Assembly: GCF_020541265.1 (NCBI RefSeq)
Contig: NZ_CP045925.1
Span: 1,116,001-1,180,000, forward strand
Origin: Profftia lariciata
Lineage (GTDB): Bacteria > Pseudomonadota > Gammaproteobacteria > Enterobacterales > Enterobacteriaceae
DNA length: 64,000 bases
Direction: 5' to 3'
Shown: positions 22,177 to 33,018 of the stretch, piece after piece
Layout of the letters: every line of letters starts with the position of its first letter
How positions within the stretch are numbered: position 1 is the first letter of the stretch
Program-made: the position numbers and the translations under genes
Notes under the pieces: generated by a model
What the model was told of the DNA's origin: nothing
The model's database searches: none
The model's input: only the letters and a program-made list of their open reading frames with translations

Positions 22177-22956
22177 ATGTCTATAGAGGAAAGCGCTACA
22201 CCACAAGAATATATTAGTCATCATCTAACACAACTTCAGATTGGTACTGGATTTTGGTCAATTAATATTGATTCAATTTTTTTTTCAATTATTCTTGGTT
22301 TATGCTTCTTGGCTGTCTTCTATAAAGTAGCTAGGAATGCTACTAACGGTGTTCCAGGTAGATTACAAACTGCAGTTGAAATAATTATCAGCTTTATCGA
22401 TAGCAATGTACATGATATGTACCATGGTAAAAGTAAAGTTATTGCACCTTTATCTCTTACTATATTTATCTGGGTTTTTTTAATGAATTTAATGGACCTT
22501 TTACCAATAGATTTTTTACCTTATATAGCTAAACATATTTTTAACTTAAAAGCTCTACGTATAGTACCTACGGCTGACGTGAATATCACATTATCTATGG
22601 CTATAGGCGTATTTATTTTAATTTTATTTTATAGCATAAAGATTAAAGGTGTAAGTGGTTTTATAAAATCTCTTACTAAAGAACCTTTTAATTATCCTAT
22701 CTTAATTCCAATAAACTTTATCCTAGAAGGGATTAGTCTTTTATCTAAACCAATATCACTCGGTTTAAGACTTTTTGGTAATATGTATTCTGGCGAGCTT
22801 ATTTTTATTTTAATTGCTGGTTTATTACCGTGGTGGTCGCAGTGGATGCTAAATGTTCCATGGGCTATTTTTCATATAATAATTATTACGTTACAAGCCT
22901 TTATTTTTATGGTTCTAACGATTGTTTATCTCTCGATGGCATCTGAAAAATATTAA
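22177..22956 (+). CDS. atpB: F1Fo ATP synthase subunit a
   Basis: Membrane subunit forming the two proton half-channels. I start at the ATG at 22177 (MSIEESATPQEYISHHL), which aligns with E. coli MASENMTPQDYIGHHL; an ATG seven codons upstream would add an unmatched MYKGTRI. The product is 259 aa against 271, the deficit being a short N-terminal loop. The essential arginine is in SKPISLGLRLFGNMYSGEL, followed by the hydrophobic ILIAGLLPWWSQW and the C-terminal QAFIFMVLTIVYLSMASE. First intact gene of the operon; atpI upstream is a ghost. Confidence 0.97.
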   Translation: MSIEESATPQEYISHHLTQLQIGTGFWSINIDSIFFSIILGLCFLAVFYKVARNATNGVPGRLQTAVEIIISFIDSNVHDMYHGKSKVIAPLSLTIFIWVFLMNLMDLLPIDFLPYIAKHIFNLKALRIVPTADVNITLSMAIGVFILILFYSIKIKGVSGFIKSLTKEPFNYPILIPINFILEGISLLSKPISLGLRLFGNMYSGELIFILIAGLLPWWSQWMLNVPWAIFHIIIITLQAFIFMVLTIVYLSMASEKY

Positions 22957-23008
22957 TTATTTTAATAACATTAATATGTATTTATACTAACATAAACTGG
23001 AGAATTTC

Positions 23009-23248
23009 ATGGAAAACATAAACATGGATCTATTATATATGTCTGCTGCTGTTATGATGGGTTTAGCAGCAATTGGTGCAGCTATTGGCATTGGTATACT
23101 AGGTGGTAAATTTTTAGAAGGAGCCGCACGTCAGCCTGACCTTATACCTTTATTACGTACACAGTTTTTTATTGTTATGGGTCTAGTTGATGCTATTCCT
23201 ATGATTGCTGTTGGTTTAGGTCTGTATGTTATGTTTGCTCTGGTATAA
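23009..23248 (+). CDS. atpE: F1Fo ATP synthase subunit c
   Basis: Proteolipid of the rotating ring. The 79-aa product (E. coli also 79) forms two membrane helices joined by the polar loop RQPD. The first helix carries the glycine/alanine-rich AAIGAAIGIGILGGKFLEG; the proton-carrying aspartate is in IVMGLVDAIPM at residue 61. A strong GGAG ribosome site precedes the ATG at 23009. Nearly identical to the E. coli protein. Confidence 0.98.
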   Translation: MENINMDLLYMSAAVMMGLAAIGAAIGIGILGGKFLEGAARQPDLIPLLRTQFFIVMGLVDAIPMIAVGLGLYVMFALV

Positions 23249-23314
23249 AATAAAGAGTTGTTAGTTTACCATATTAGAAGATATACTAATAAATCATTTA
23301 ATAGGCATTGTGTT

Positions 23315-23785
23315 ATGAACCTTAATGCAACAATTCTCGGTCAAACTATTGCGTTTATTTTATTTGTATGGTTTTGCATGAAATATGTATGGCCTCCAAT
23401 TATAAATGCCATTGAAAAACGTCAAAAAGAAATTGCAGATACTATTTTACGTGCAGAATCTGCTAAAAAAGATTTTTACTTAGCACAAATTAATACAACC
23501 AACCAGATAAAACAAGCTAAAGCTAACGCTTATCTGATTCTTGAAGAAGCAAATAAACGTAAAGCTCAAATAATTAATACAGCTAAAATAGACGCTAATA
23601 TAGAGCATACTAAAATAGTAGCACAAGCTAAAACTACAATTAATGAAGAGCTGAATCGAGTTCGTGAAGAATTACGTCAACAAATTTCTACATTAGTTAT
23701 TGCTGGTGCTGAAAAAATTATTGAACGTTCTTTAAATAACACTGCTCATAGTGATATCATTGATCAATTAATTACTCATCTATGA
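23315..23785 (+). CDS. atpF: F1Fo ATP synthase subunit b
   Basis: Peripheral stalk subunit: one N-terminal membrane helix (ATILGQTIAFILFVWF) and a long charged coiled coil reaching F1. I start at the ATG at 23315 (MNLNATILGQTIAF), identical to the E. coli start and giving 156 aa, exactly the E. coli length. An upstream in-frame ATG at 23258 would add 19 residues unlike the family. Lies between atpE and atpH. Confidence 0.96.
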   Translation: MNLNATILGQTIAFILFVWFCMKYVWPPIINAIEKRQKEIADTILRAESAKKDFYLAQINTTNQIKQAKANAYLILEEANKRKAQIINTAKIDANIEHTKIVAQAKTTINEELNRVREELRQQISTLVIAGAEKIIERSLNNTAHSDIIDQLITHL

Positions 23786-23800
23786 CAATAGGAAATGCTA

Positions 23801-24334
23801 ATGTCTAAATTTATTACAATGGCTCGTCCCTATGCTAAAGCAGCCTTCGACTTTGCTGTTGAAAATCATAGTTTAGATCATTGGCAATATATGTTAACCT
23901 TTTGTGCTGAAGTTGCACGCAGAAAAAATATTATACAGATACTTACTGGTATGTTAACAATAGAAAAAAAATTAAATTTATTTATTCAGTTATGTGGTGA
24001 TCAAATAGATACATTCGGACATAACTTTATTAAAATTATGTCCGAAAATCAACGTTTATTACTTTTACCTGAAGTATTACAACAATTTAATGAATTACGA
24101 AATATATTAGAAAATAAAATTCATGTAGAAGTAACTTCAGTGATAAATTTAAGCAAAGAACAACTAAATAAAATAAAAACCTCTATGGAAATAAGAATGT
24201 CTCGCAAAGTTATACTGAATTGTACAATTGATAAATCTATCATTGCTGGTATGATTATTCGAGTGGGTGATTTAGTCATAGATGGTAGCATTAGACATCG
24301 TCTTAAGTGTTTAGCGGGCGCTTTGCAGTCTTAA
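23801..24334 (+). CDS. atpH: F1Fo ATP synthase subunit delta
   Basis: Links the b-subunit stalk to the alpha-beta hexamer. The start at 23801 ([20 protein letters not shown]) aligns with E. coli [20 protein letters not shown] and gives 177 aa, the E. coli length; an ATG two codons upstream is less likely. An AGGAA ribosome site precedes it. The C-terminal part [18 protein letters not shown] and [11 protein letters not shown] is conserved. Confidence 0.96.
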   Translation: [177 protein letters not shown]

Positions 24335-24347
24335 GGAGACTTAGATC

Positions 24348-25889
24348 ATGAAACTAAATTCAAATGAGATTAGCGAACTTATTAAAAAACGTATTACACA
24401 TTTTAATATAGTTAGTGAAGTTCGCAGCGAAGGTACTATTATATCGGTTAGTGATGGCATTATACGTATTTATGGTCTAGCCGATGTTATGCAAGGAGAG
24501 ATGATTTCGTTAATTGATAATCGTTATGCTATTGCGCTGAATTTAGAACGCGACTCCGTAGGAGCAGTAGTTATGGGTCCATATTATGATTTAATCGAAG
24601 GTATGACTGTAAAATGTACTGGTAGAATTCTAGAAGTTCCAGTAGGACCTGGTCTGTTGGGTAGAGTTGTTAATACTTTAGGTGAGCCAATCGATGGTAA
24701 AGGTCCTATAAAAAATGATGGTTTTTCTGCTATTGAAGCGATAGCACCTAGTGTTATAGAACGTAAATCTGTTGATCAACCTTTACAGACTGGTTATAAA
24801 TCTATTGATGCTATGATACCAATAGGTCGTGGTCAACGTGAATTAATAATTGGTGATCGTCAAACAGGAAAAACAGCTCTAGCTATTGACGCTATCATTA
24901 ACCAGCGTAATTCTGGTATTAAGTGTATTTATGTAGCTATTGGTCAAAAAGCTTCCACTGTAATCAATGTTGTTCATAAACTGATAGAACATAGCGCATT
25001 AGCACATACGATTATTGTTGTGGCATCTGCTGCTGAATCTGCTGTATTACAATATCTAGCACCATACTCTGGCTGTACAATGGGTGAATATTTCCGTAAT
25101 CGTGGTCAAGATGCACTGATTATTTATGATGACTTGTCTAAGCAAGCAATTGCTTACCGTCAAATTTCTCTATTACTTCGCCGTCCTCCAGGACGGGAAG
25201 CATTTCCAGGTGATATTTTTTATCTTCATTCCCGTCTACTTGAACGGTCTGCACGTGTAAATACCGAGTATGTAGAAACATATACTAAAGGACAAATAAA
25301 AGGTACTACTGGTTCATTAACAGCAATACCAATTATTGAAACTCAAGCCGGAGACGTTTCTGCATTTGTTCCAACAAATGTAATTTCCATTACTGATGGT
25401 CAGATTTTTTTAGAATCTAATCTCTTTAATGCAGGTATTAGACCTGCAGTAAACCCAGGTATTTCTGTGTCTCGAGTTGGTAGTGCTGCTCATACAAATA
25501 TTATGAAAAAAATCTCTTCTGGTATTCGTACAACTCTTGCTCAATATCATGAGTTAGCTGCATTCTCTCAGTTTGCTTCTGATTTAGATGATATTACACA
25601 AAAACAGTTACATCATGGGCAAAAAGTTACTGAGATATTAAAACAAAAACAATATACACCAATGTCAGTTGCGCAACAATGTCTTATTTTATTTGCAGTT
25701 GAGAATGATTATTTAGAAGATATTGATATAGCTAAGATTAATAGTTTTGAAACTAACTTAATAGCTTATGTTGAACAAGAACACGCTAATTTAATGTATC
25801 AAATTAATCAAAATAGTACGTATAATAATGAAATTAAAAACAAGCTACATGATATTCTTAATACTTTTAAAGTAAATAAGTTATGGTAA
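24348..25889 (+). CDS. atpA: F1Fo ATP synthase subunit alpha
   Basis: Non-catalytic nucleotide-binding subunit of the F1 hexamer. 513 aa, as in E. coli. The Walker A loop GDRQTGKTALA is near residues 169-179; DALIIYDDLSKQA holds Walker B; the ATPase signature PAVNPGISVSRVGSAA is complete. A strong AAGGAG site lies just upstream of the ATG at 24348. Confidence 0.98.
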   Translation: MKLNSNEISELIKKRITHFNIVSEVRSEGTIISVSDGIIRIYGLADVMQGEMISLIDNRYAIALNLERDSVGAVVMGPYYDLIEGMTVKCTGRILEVPVGPGLLGRVVNTLGEPIDGKGPIKNDGFSAIEAIAPSVIERKSVDQPLQTGYKSIDAMIPIGRGQRELIIGDRQTGKTALAIDAIINQRNSGIKCIYVAIGQKASTVINVVHKLIEHSALAHTIIVVASAAESAVLQYLAPYSGCTMGEYFRNRGQDALIIYDDLSKQAIAYRQISLLLRRPPGREAFPGDIFYLHSRLLERSARVNTEYVETYTKGQIKGTTGSLTAIPIIETQAGDVSAFVPTNVISITDGQIFLESNLFNAGIRPAVNPGISVSRVGSAAHTNIMKKISSGIRTTLAQYHELAAFSQFASDLDDITQKQLHHGQKVTEILKQKQYTPMSVAQQCLILFAVENDYLEDIDIAKINSFETNLIAYVEQEHANLMYQINQNSTYNNEIKNKLHDILNTFKVNKLW

Positions 25890-25947
25890 TACTACCCGAG
25901 GACACTTATATACTATAAAACGATAAAGTTTTAAAGGATACTATAGA

Positions 25948-26811
25948 ATGATAGGCTCAAAAGACATACGCAGTAAAATTACAAGTGTTCAAAATACTCA
26001 AAAAATTACTCAAGCTATGGAAATGGTTGCTTCCTCTAAAATGCGCAAAACACAAGTTCGCATGGCAGCTAGCCGTCCTTATGCAGAAAATATACGCAAA
26101 GTAATTGGTCATATTGCTCTTACGCATTTAGAGTATCAGCATCCATACTTACAAAAACAAGATATTAAGTGTGTTGGATATTTAGTTATTTCTACTGATC
26201 GTGGTCTCTGTGGTAGCTTAAATATAAATTTATTCAAAAAATTATTAATAGAAATACAATTATGGAATAAAAAAAATATTACAGTTGATCTATTGTTAAT
26301 TGGATCCAAAGCTATATCTTTTTTTTGTTCTATGAATGTTAATATAATTGCACAAATAACTAGTATAGGTGATAATCCTTCCATATCTACACTCATGAAA
26401 CCTCTCAATATAATGTTACAATCTTTTAATACAGGGCGTTTAAATAGATTATATATAGTAAATAATCAATTTATTAATACTATGCTTTATGAACCTAGAA
26501 TTCTACAGTTATTGCCTTTGTTACCACCTGATAATAATGAGTTAAATAAAAAATTATGGGATTATCTGTATGAACCAGATCCCAAGGAACTACTAGATAC
26601 TTTATTACATCGTTATGTAGAATCTCAAGTATATCAAGGTATAATAGAAAACTTAGCTAGTGAACAGGCTGCGCGTATGGTTGCTATGAAATCTGCTACT
26701 GATAATGGTGGTAGTTTAATCAAAGAATTACAATTAATATATAATAAAAATCGTCAAACCAACATTACTCAGGAGCTTACCGAAATAGTTGGTGGGGCTT
26801 CCGCTGTTTAA
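25948..26811 (+). CDS. atpG: F1Fo ATP synthase subunit gamma
   Basis: Central rotor shaft. 287 aa, as in E. coli. The N-terminal helix KDIRSKITSVQNTQKITQAM and MVASSKMRK, the STDRGLCGSLN stretch and the C-terminal MVAMKSATDNG with QELTEIVGGASAV are all conserved. The ATG at 25948 follows AAAGGA. Confidence 0.97.
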   Translation: MIGSKDIRSKITSVQNTQKITQAMEMVASSKMRKTQVRMAASRPYAENIRKVIGHIALTHLEYQHPYLQKQDIKCVGYLVISTDRGLCGSLNINLFKKLLIEIQLWNKKNITVDLLLIGSKAISFFCSMNVNIIAQITSIGDNPSISTLMKPLNIMLQSFNTGRLNRLYIVNNQFINTMLYEPRILQLLPLLPPDNNELNKKLWDYLYEPDPKELLDTLLHRYVESQVYQGIIENLASEQAARMVAMKSATDNGGSLIKELQLIYNKNRQTNITQELTEIVGGASAV

Positions 26812-26845
26812 TTAAATTATATGAATTAAGTAAAGGATTCAATTT

Positions 26846-28222
26846 ATGGCTATTGGAAAAATTGTCCAAGTTATTGGCGCTGTTGTAGATGTGGAGTTTC
26901 CACAAAATGCCATGCCTAAAATTTATAACGCACTTGAAGTACAAGATAGTGTTAAATTGATACTTGAAGTTCAGCAATTACTAGGAGGTATTGTACGTTG
27001 TCTTGCTATGGGTACTTCAGATGGATTACGTCGTGGTCTAGAGGTATTAGATTTAGAACATTCCATTGAAGTACCAGTCGGAAAAGCTACCCTGGGTCGT
27101 ATTATGAATGTACTAGGTAATCCAATTGATATGAAAGGTGCTATAAATGAACAAGAACGTTGGTCTATTCACCGTGCAGCTCCAAAATATGAAGAATTAT
27201 CTAATTCGCAAGAATTATTAGAAACTGGTATTAAAGTGATGGATCTAATTTGTCCATTAGCTAAGGGTGGTAAAGTTGGTCTTTTTGGTGGTGCCGGCGT
27301 TGGTAAAACAGTAAATATGATGGAGTTAATTCGTAACATTGCAATAGAACATGCAGGTTATTCTGTATTTACTGGTGTTGGCGAACGCACACGTGAGGGT
27401 AATGATTTTTATCATGAAATGATTGAATCTAATGTATTAGACAAAGTATCACTAGTTTATGGTCAAATGAACGAGCCACCCGGTAACCGTTTAAGAGTTG
27501 CTTTAACTGGTCTAACTATTGCTGAAAAATTTCGCGAAGAAGGTCGTGATGTATTGTTATTTATAGACAATATTTACCGTTATACTCTAGCAGGAACTGA
27601 GGTATCTGCATTGTTAGGTCGCATGCCTTCTGCAGTAGGTTATCAGCCGACATTAGCAGAAGAAATGGGTATTCTACAAGAACGTATTACTTCTACTAAA
27701 ACAGGTTCTATTACTTCTGTTCAAGCAGTTTACGTGCCTGCTGATGATTTAACAGATCCATCACCAGCAACTACTTTTGCGCACTTAGATGCAACTGTAG
27801 TACTTAATCGTCAAATTGCTGCACTTGGTATATACCCAGCTATTGATCCTTTAGATTCTACTAGTCGTCAGTTGGACCCCTTAATTATAGGAAAGGAACA
27901 TTATGAAGTAACGCGTGGTGTACAATCTATTTTGCAGCGTTATCGAGAATTAAAAGATATTATAGCTATTTTAGGTATGGATGAACTATCTGAAGATGAT
28001 AAATTAGTTGTTGCTCGTGCACGTAAAATTCAACGATTTTTATCACAACCATTTTTTGTTGCTGAAGTATTTACTGGTTATCCTGGTAAATTTGTTTCTA
28101 TGAAAGATACTATTAAAGATTTTAAAAATATTATACATGGTGTCTATGATTATTTACCAGAGCAAGCATTCTATATGGTAGGCACTATGGAAGAAGCAAT
28201 AGAAAAATCTAAGAAACTATAA
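26846..28222 (+). CDS. atpD: F1Fo ATP synthase subunit beta
   Basis: Catalytic subunit. 458 aa (E. coli 460). The Walker A loop GGAGVGKTVNMMEL is near residues 149-156; the catalytic glutamate is in GERTREGNDFYHEM; Walker B is in DVLLFIDNIYRYTLAG; the signature PAIDPLDSTSRQLDPL is intact. Encoded between atpG and atpC with an AAAGGA ribosome site. Confidence 0.98.
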   Translation: MAIGKIVQVIGAVVDVEFPQNAMPKIYNALEVQDSVKLILEVQQLLGGIVRCLAMGTSDGLRRGLEVLDLEHSIEVPVGKATLGRIMNVLGNPIDMKGAINEQERWSIHRAAPKYEELSNSQELLETGIKVMDLICPLAKGGKVGLFGGAGVGKTVNMMELIRNIAIEHAGYSVFTGVGERTREGNDFYHEMIESNVLDKVSLVYGQMNEPPGNRLRVALTGLTIAEKFREEGRDVLLFIDNIYRYTLAGTEVSALLGRMPSAVGYQPTLAEEMGILQERITSTKTGSITSVQAVYVPADDLTDPSPATTFAHLDATVVLNRQIAALGIYPAIDPLDSTSRQLDPLIIGKEHYEVTRGVQSILQRYRELKDIIAILGMDELSEDDKLVVARARKIQRFLSQPFFVAEVFTGYPGKFVSMKDTIKDFKNIIHGVYDYLPEQAFYMVGTMEEAIEKSKKL

Positions 28223-28244
28223 CTCCTTAAGAAGATAAATACAT

Positions 28245-28664
28245 ATGGTTCCTACTTATTATTTAGATGTTGTTAGTTTAGAACAAACAATATTTTCTGG
28301 AAAAGTACAAAAAATTAAAATAACAGGCATTGAAGGTGAGTTAGGAGTGTTGCCTGGTCATACTCCATTGCTTACTACTATTAAGCCAGGTATGATATAC
28401 ATAGTAAACCAACAAGGTAATCCAGAATTTATATATTTATCCGGAGGTATCCTTGAGGTACAACCACAATCAGTTACTGTATTAGCTGATACTGCTATTC
28501 GTGGTCAAGATTTAGATGAACAACGAGCAATAAAATCTAAATGTCAAGCAGAAAAATATATTAATAATATGCACAAAGATATTAATTATATTGATGCAGT
28601 AGCAAAATTATCCAAAGCTATTGCAAAACTTAAAGTTATAGAATTAACTAAAAAAGTAATATAA
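28245..28664 (+). CDS. atpC: F1Fo ATP synthase subunit epsilon
   Basis: Rotor subunit that regulates ATPase activity. 139 aa, as in E. coli. The N-terminal beta domain includes VSLEQTIFSGKVQKI, GELGVLPGHTPLLT and PGMIY; the C-terminal helices are lysine-rich and more diverged. Last gene of the operon, followed at once by strong inverted repeats that probably end transcription. Confidence 0.96.
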   Translation: MVPTYYLDVVSLEQTIFSGKVQKIKITGIEGELGVLPGHTPLLTTIKPGMIYIVNQQGNPEFIYLSGGILEVQPQSVTVLADTAIRGQDLDEQRAIKSKCQAEKYINNMHKDINYIDAVAKLSKAIAKLKVIELTKKVI

Positions 28665-28682
28665 ATATATTTTACATATAAA

Positions 28683-28724
28683 TTAAATATTTTATTATTA
28701 CTATGGTAATAGTAAAATATTTAA
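28683..28724 (+). terminator. Hairpin after atpC
   Basis: A long near-perfect stem starting about 20 bases after the atpC stop: outer arms TTAAATATTTTA and TAAAATATTTAA, inner arms TTATTAC and GTAATAG with one T-G pair, loop TATG. About 19 pairs. No long T run follows. Probably the 3' end or stabilising structure of the atp transcript. Confidence 0.55.
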
Positions 28725-28742
28725 TACTATAGTATTAAATAT
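28717..28742. repeat. Perfect 26-bp palindrome after atpC
   Basis: A perfect 13+13 palindrome with centre CTATAG, half-site ATATTTAATACTA. It overlaps the 3' arm of the preceding hairpin by a few bases, so the two structures would be mutually exclusive. Confidence 0.5.
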
Positions 28743-29072
28743 CATTAATATGAATAAAATTCTAAAGTAATATATTATTTTTAATAAATTATTGATTTTT
28801 AATATATGCTACAAAAATATAGGAGTAATAATTCATCTAATTAATGTAAAATAAATGTAAGTACTAATGATTAACGATAATAAATATATAAACTTTTTAT
28901 TATAAAATTAGAATTATAAGAATTCAACTATAATGCTTTCAAAGTAATTTTTTAGTAAATTATATTACTGTAAGAGACAAAGTATTGTTATTATAGTTTT
29001 TTCATAAAAAATATTCAATAATAATTACCATACTATTATTTAATTATAGTAATATTATTATTTAAGATAAAA

Positions 29073-30443
29073 AAATTATATTTTAAAGATTGATGTGTCA
29101 TAATAAGTATAAAAAATATTAAAAAATTATTTATAGTGTATATAATAAAAAAGAAATTTACAGTAGTTTTTGAAAAGTTATTTAAAATAAGTATTAAAAC
29201 ATTATATTTAGTATCTCATTATATATTATTGTCATTATTATAATGACTTGATAAATAGAGAATCATTCATACATAAATATGATTCATACAGTATTATATA
29301 ATATATTAATTTAATATTATCTATTGTTATTTAATACAGTAATTAAATATATAATTTTATCTTTATAAATATTGTAATATTATTTTAGAGATATTATTTA
29401 TAGTTTTGAAAGTATTTTTTTATTATCTATCCATTATATAATAAACTAAATATATTATTTTAAATAGATGATATCTTTTATATATACCTTATAATAATGA
29501 TTTTCTATTTAAATCAACATGTATTAATTTAATAAGATACAAATATAAAGTATAATAAGAATTATCTTAATTAAATGCAATGCATCCATTTTAGATTAAT
29601 TAACAAATTATTTTATACTGATATTCATATCTATATTGATATTCTATATATATCATATATAAATGTGTAAGGGTAATGTTTAATACATTTGATGTAATAT
29701 TTAACTGATATGAAAATATTATAAATCGTACCACATATTTATTAGTTTTAATAATGTATAGTTATTTACAAATACAATAAATATATCAAAATATACATAC
29801 ATATATAAAATATATTTTCAATAAAAATCATTTATTATAAATAAAGTAGTTAAAAATATTAGAAATAATTAATTAATCATAATAAATAATATAGATAAAA
29901 TAATATTTAAAACATTATTTATTTACATAATACCAAAATTTTATATATAAAATACATTAATTTAATAACTGATTAATATATCTTATAAAATTATTTTATA
30001 ATAACTAAACTGTATGATAAACTTTTGCTAATAAATAATTATATAGATATAGATTTATATGATATATAATTTAAATAACTAAATTTACTGCTATTAAAAT
30101 ATGATATTGATCATAATATATTATATATTATGATAATTATTTTATGATGTAATTATGTATGTGTATTATTATAATTATTCATATAACATTAGAGTAAATA
30201 TTCTATGGTACTATAACTATCATTATAGTATATAATTAATATTGCATGATCATCTTATATTAAAGAAGTATAAAATTAATTCAAGTATAATATAATTCAT
30301 ACTATTAAATAATTAAAATTAATTATAATCATGCAGACAGTATAAACATTCTTATTATTAATTATTTATAAAGAATAATAACATTTTAATATTATTCAAG
30401 TATATAAATATGTATACCTTTATAAGATATCTTTTTTGAAAAA
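29073..30443 (+). pseudogene. glmU: glmU ghost (UDP-GlcNAc synthesis)
   Basis: GlmU makes UDP-N-acetylglucosamine for cell wall and lipopolysaccharide, and follows atpC in E. coli. No open frame. At 29097 the codons gtc ata ata agt ata aaa aat att aaa fit VILAAGKGTR with one codon lost. At 30198 gta aat att, then ggt act ata act at 30207, give VNI and GTIT of the hexapeptide-repeat motif VNIGAGTITCNYDG. Anchor distance is 1110 bases against 1116 predicted (residues 9 to 381). The start lies about 410 bases after atpC, near the E. coli spacing. Confidence 0.55.
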
Positions 30444-30675
30444 GATTATTAAAATCAATTTTTTTATAAAATATAAAATTTAAAATATTATAATTATTTT
30501 TTATTATATTAAGATTTTATGATTAATAAAATTTATATAAAATATATTATTTTTAATAAATTAAATGTTATATCTTTAGTATTCTTGCATTAAATAATAC
30601 ATTATAGATAATAATATTTATTAAAAATAAATATTATTTATTCTAATAATCTTCTAATAAATACAGATAATAATT

Positions 30676-30763
30676 TGGCGGAAGGATAGAGATTCGAACT
30701 CTAGGAGCTATTACACTCGACGGTTTTCAAGACCGCTGCCTTAAACCACTCAGCCATCCTTCC
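30676..30763 (-). tRNA. serT: tRNA-Ser(UGA)
   Basis: An 88-base serine tRNA on the minus strand. Acceptor arms GGAAGGA and TCCTTCC pair perfectly, the anticodon loop in CGGTCTTGAAAACCG gives anticodon TGA, a long variable arm is present, and the T arm AGAGTTCGAATCTCT is canonical. Discriminator G and an encoded CCA end are present. In E. coli serT sits beside yccA; the yccA ghost here is 27 kb away, so one of them has moved. Confidence 0.97.
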
Positions 30764-33018
30764 AAAAAGTTTGTAATATTTTAATGATTTTTATAATATT
30801 TGTCTAGCATTAAAAAAATTTATTATATTATTTATTAATATAATTATTTTTTATTACAATAGTATCAAGAAATATATTTTTATTATTTAATTAATAATAC
30901 AATAAATATTATTTTTAATATTTTTTAATAAAAAATTCTTAGTTTTTATATAAATATTTTGAATATAGATAATGAATTACTCTATAGTTTTATAAAACTA
31001 AGATGCATGAATATACATGAGTTATTTTATATTAATTAACAAATAAAAAATATAAAATAAAATTTATTTACAATAAAATCATCTATATTAGATCTACTAA
31101 TATTTCATAATATATTGTATATATTTATATATTGATACATTTTTATTTTAAAAATAAATTATGATCTTATATCAATCTATTATTAAAACAATATTAATTG
31201 TTAATATATTGCCTATAATATTAAAAATTATTTTTTACAAAAAACAATAAATACTATGTATTGTTTTTATAATTATTAATAACTGCATAATACTTATATT
31301 AATAAGTATACTAATAATTATATTAACTGTAATTATACTTATTTATTTTATTAAAAAATACTAAAGTTTAGTTTTCTGATAAAAATAATATATAATATTA
31401 TTAAGTAATTTTATTTTTTATTATATTTTTAAAAAAATATGATTATTACTTAATAAATGCATTATTATAATGTGTATCTTATTAAGATATAATTTAAGTA
31501 TTATTTATTATAAATAATAATATTCATAATTATCAAAAAATAGAATAATATTATTTATAATAAATAATACTTAATAGTCATAATCTATATAAAAAATAAT
31601 AATTTTTTAAATACTAGTATTTAAAAATACATTACATAAATATATAATTATAAATTAATAAAATTATTCAGCATATACAATATATGTTAAGATATCACTG
31701 TATAAGTTTTATATTATTTTGTATAAAAAATAAATTATTTGTTATATATAAACATATTTCTATATTAACAAACTAATAAAAATTAATATTTTATCAAAAT
31801 TTATTCATTAATAATTTAGTTAATTAAGTAATTACTTATTATTTATATATAATTTACTATATAATAATTTAATAGATAATATTTATTATTTATTAAATTA
31901 TATATTATAAATATTGATACAATCAATAATATTATTAACAAATGATTAAAATAATTGTACTGAATAATATAATTCATATAATTCTAATTACAATAATACA
32001 ATTTTTTTAAAATTATAATAAAAAGATAATCAATAGAACTGATGATCCTATAACTTAAAGAGGTACATTATTTGACTTATTATTAGAAATAATATTATAA
32101 TAATAGTAACATTAAGCAAAAAGTATATTATAAAATATAATTATTTAGTAATATTATTATTTTAGATAATTATATTATGTGTTATTCTTTACAATTGTAA
32201 TAGCATGTATACTATTATACAGTATAATTTTTGATATTAATGTATTTAAAAAATCAATATTTCATGATAATTACTCATATAATATTATTTATTAAATAAT
32301 CTATATTAGATTAATATAATATTATAAAGTAAGTGACTATTTTTATTAAAAATATTTAAATATTAATATAACAAATAATAATATTTTACCAATAAATACT
32401 ATTGTGAATATTATAATATTCAATATATAATATACTTCTATCTTATCTTTAAATGTTATATTAATAATTAAGGAATTTATTTTTTAATATTTTTTACTCT
32501 ATTTAAAATGTTTTAATTTAGCGATTAATGTTCTTTTAAAGAATTAGTTAAAATATTAGTAGAAACAATCAATATAAGCATATAAATAGTATTACTAATT
32601 TATTTAGCATTGTTATTTTAGATAAATACATTTATTTCATTCAATTAACATTATACATAGATTAGATATAATAATTTTATTTTACCTATAAAAGTATTAT
32701 TTTATTTTGTGTTTATAGAGTATTTTAGATTAAATATATTAATACCATTGTATTAAAAAGTTACTATATAAATTTTATTTATTTAACACAATGATATTAA
32801 CTATTAATAGTGTTATTTATAAAAATATATAATATCATTAAATATTGAATAAAACTGATAATCATATACAAAGTAATATATAAAATATTTAAACAATACT
32901 ATAATTAGTATAGTACAAAAAATTAATCAATTTATATTAACTGTATTAAATTAATTTATATGATAATGTAAAATAATCATTTCATAAACTATATATTCTT
33001 AATATCATTAAAAATGAT
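30764..33018. other. Long gap between tRNA-Ser and pitA
   Basis: About 2.25 kb of very AT-rich DNA with no open gene and no ghost I could identify on either strand. A slightly less AT-rich patch lies at about 32035-32080. It remains unexplained. Confidence 0.35.

Noticed and set aside
26136..26408. Antisense open frames within the atp genes, prfA, fabB and others
   Set aside because: Shadows of strongly conserved genes on the other strand; no family resemblance and no ribosome sites.
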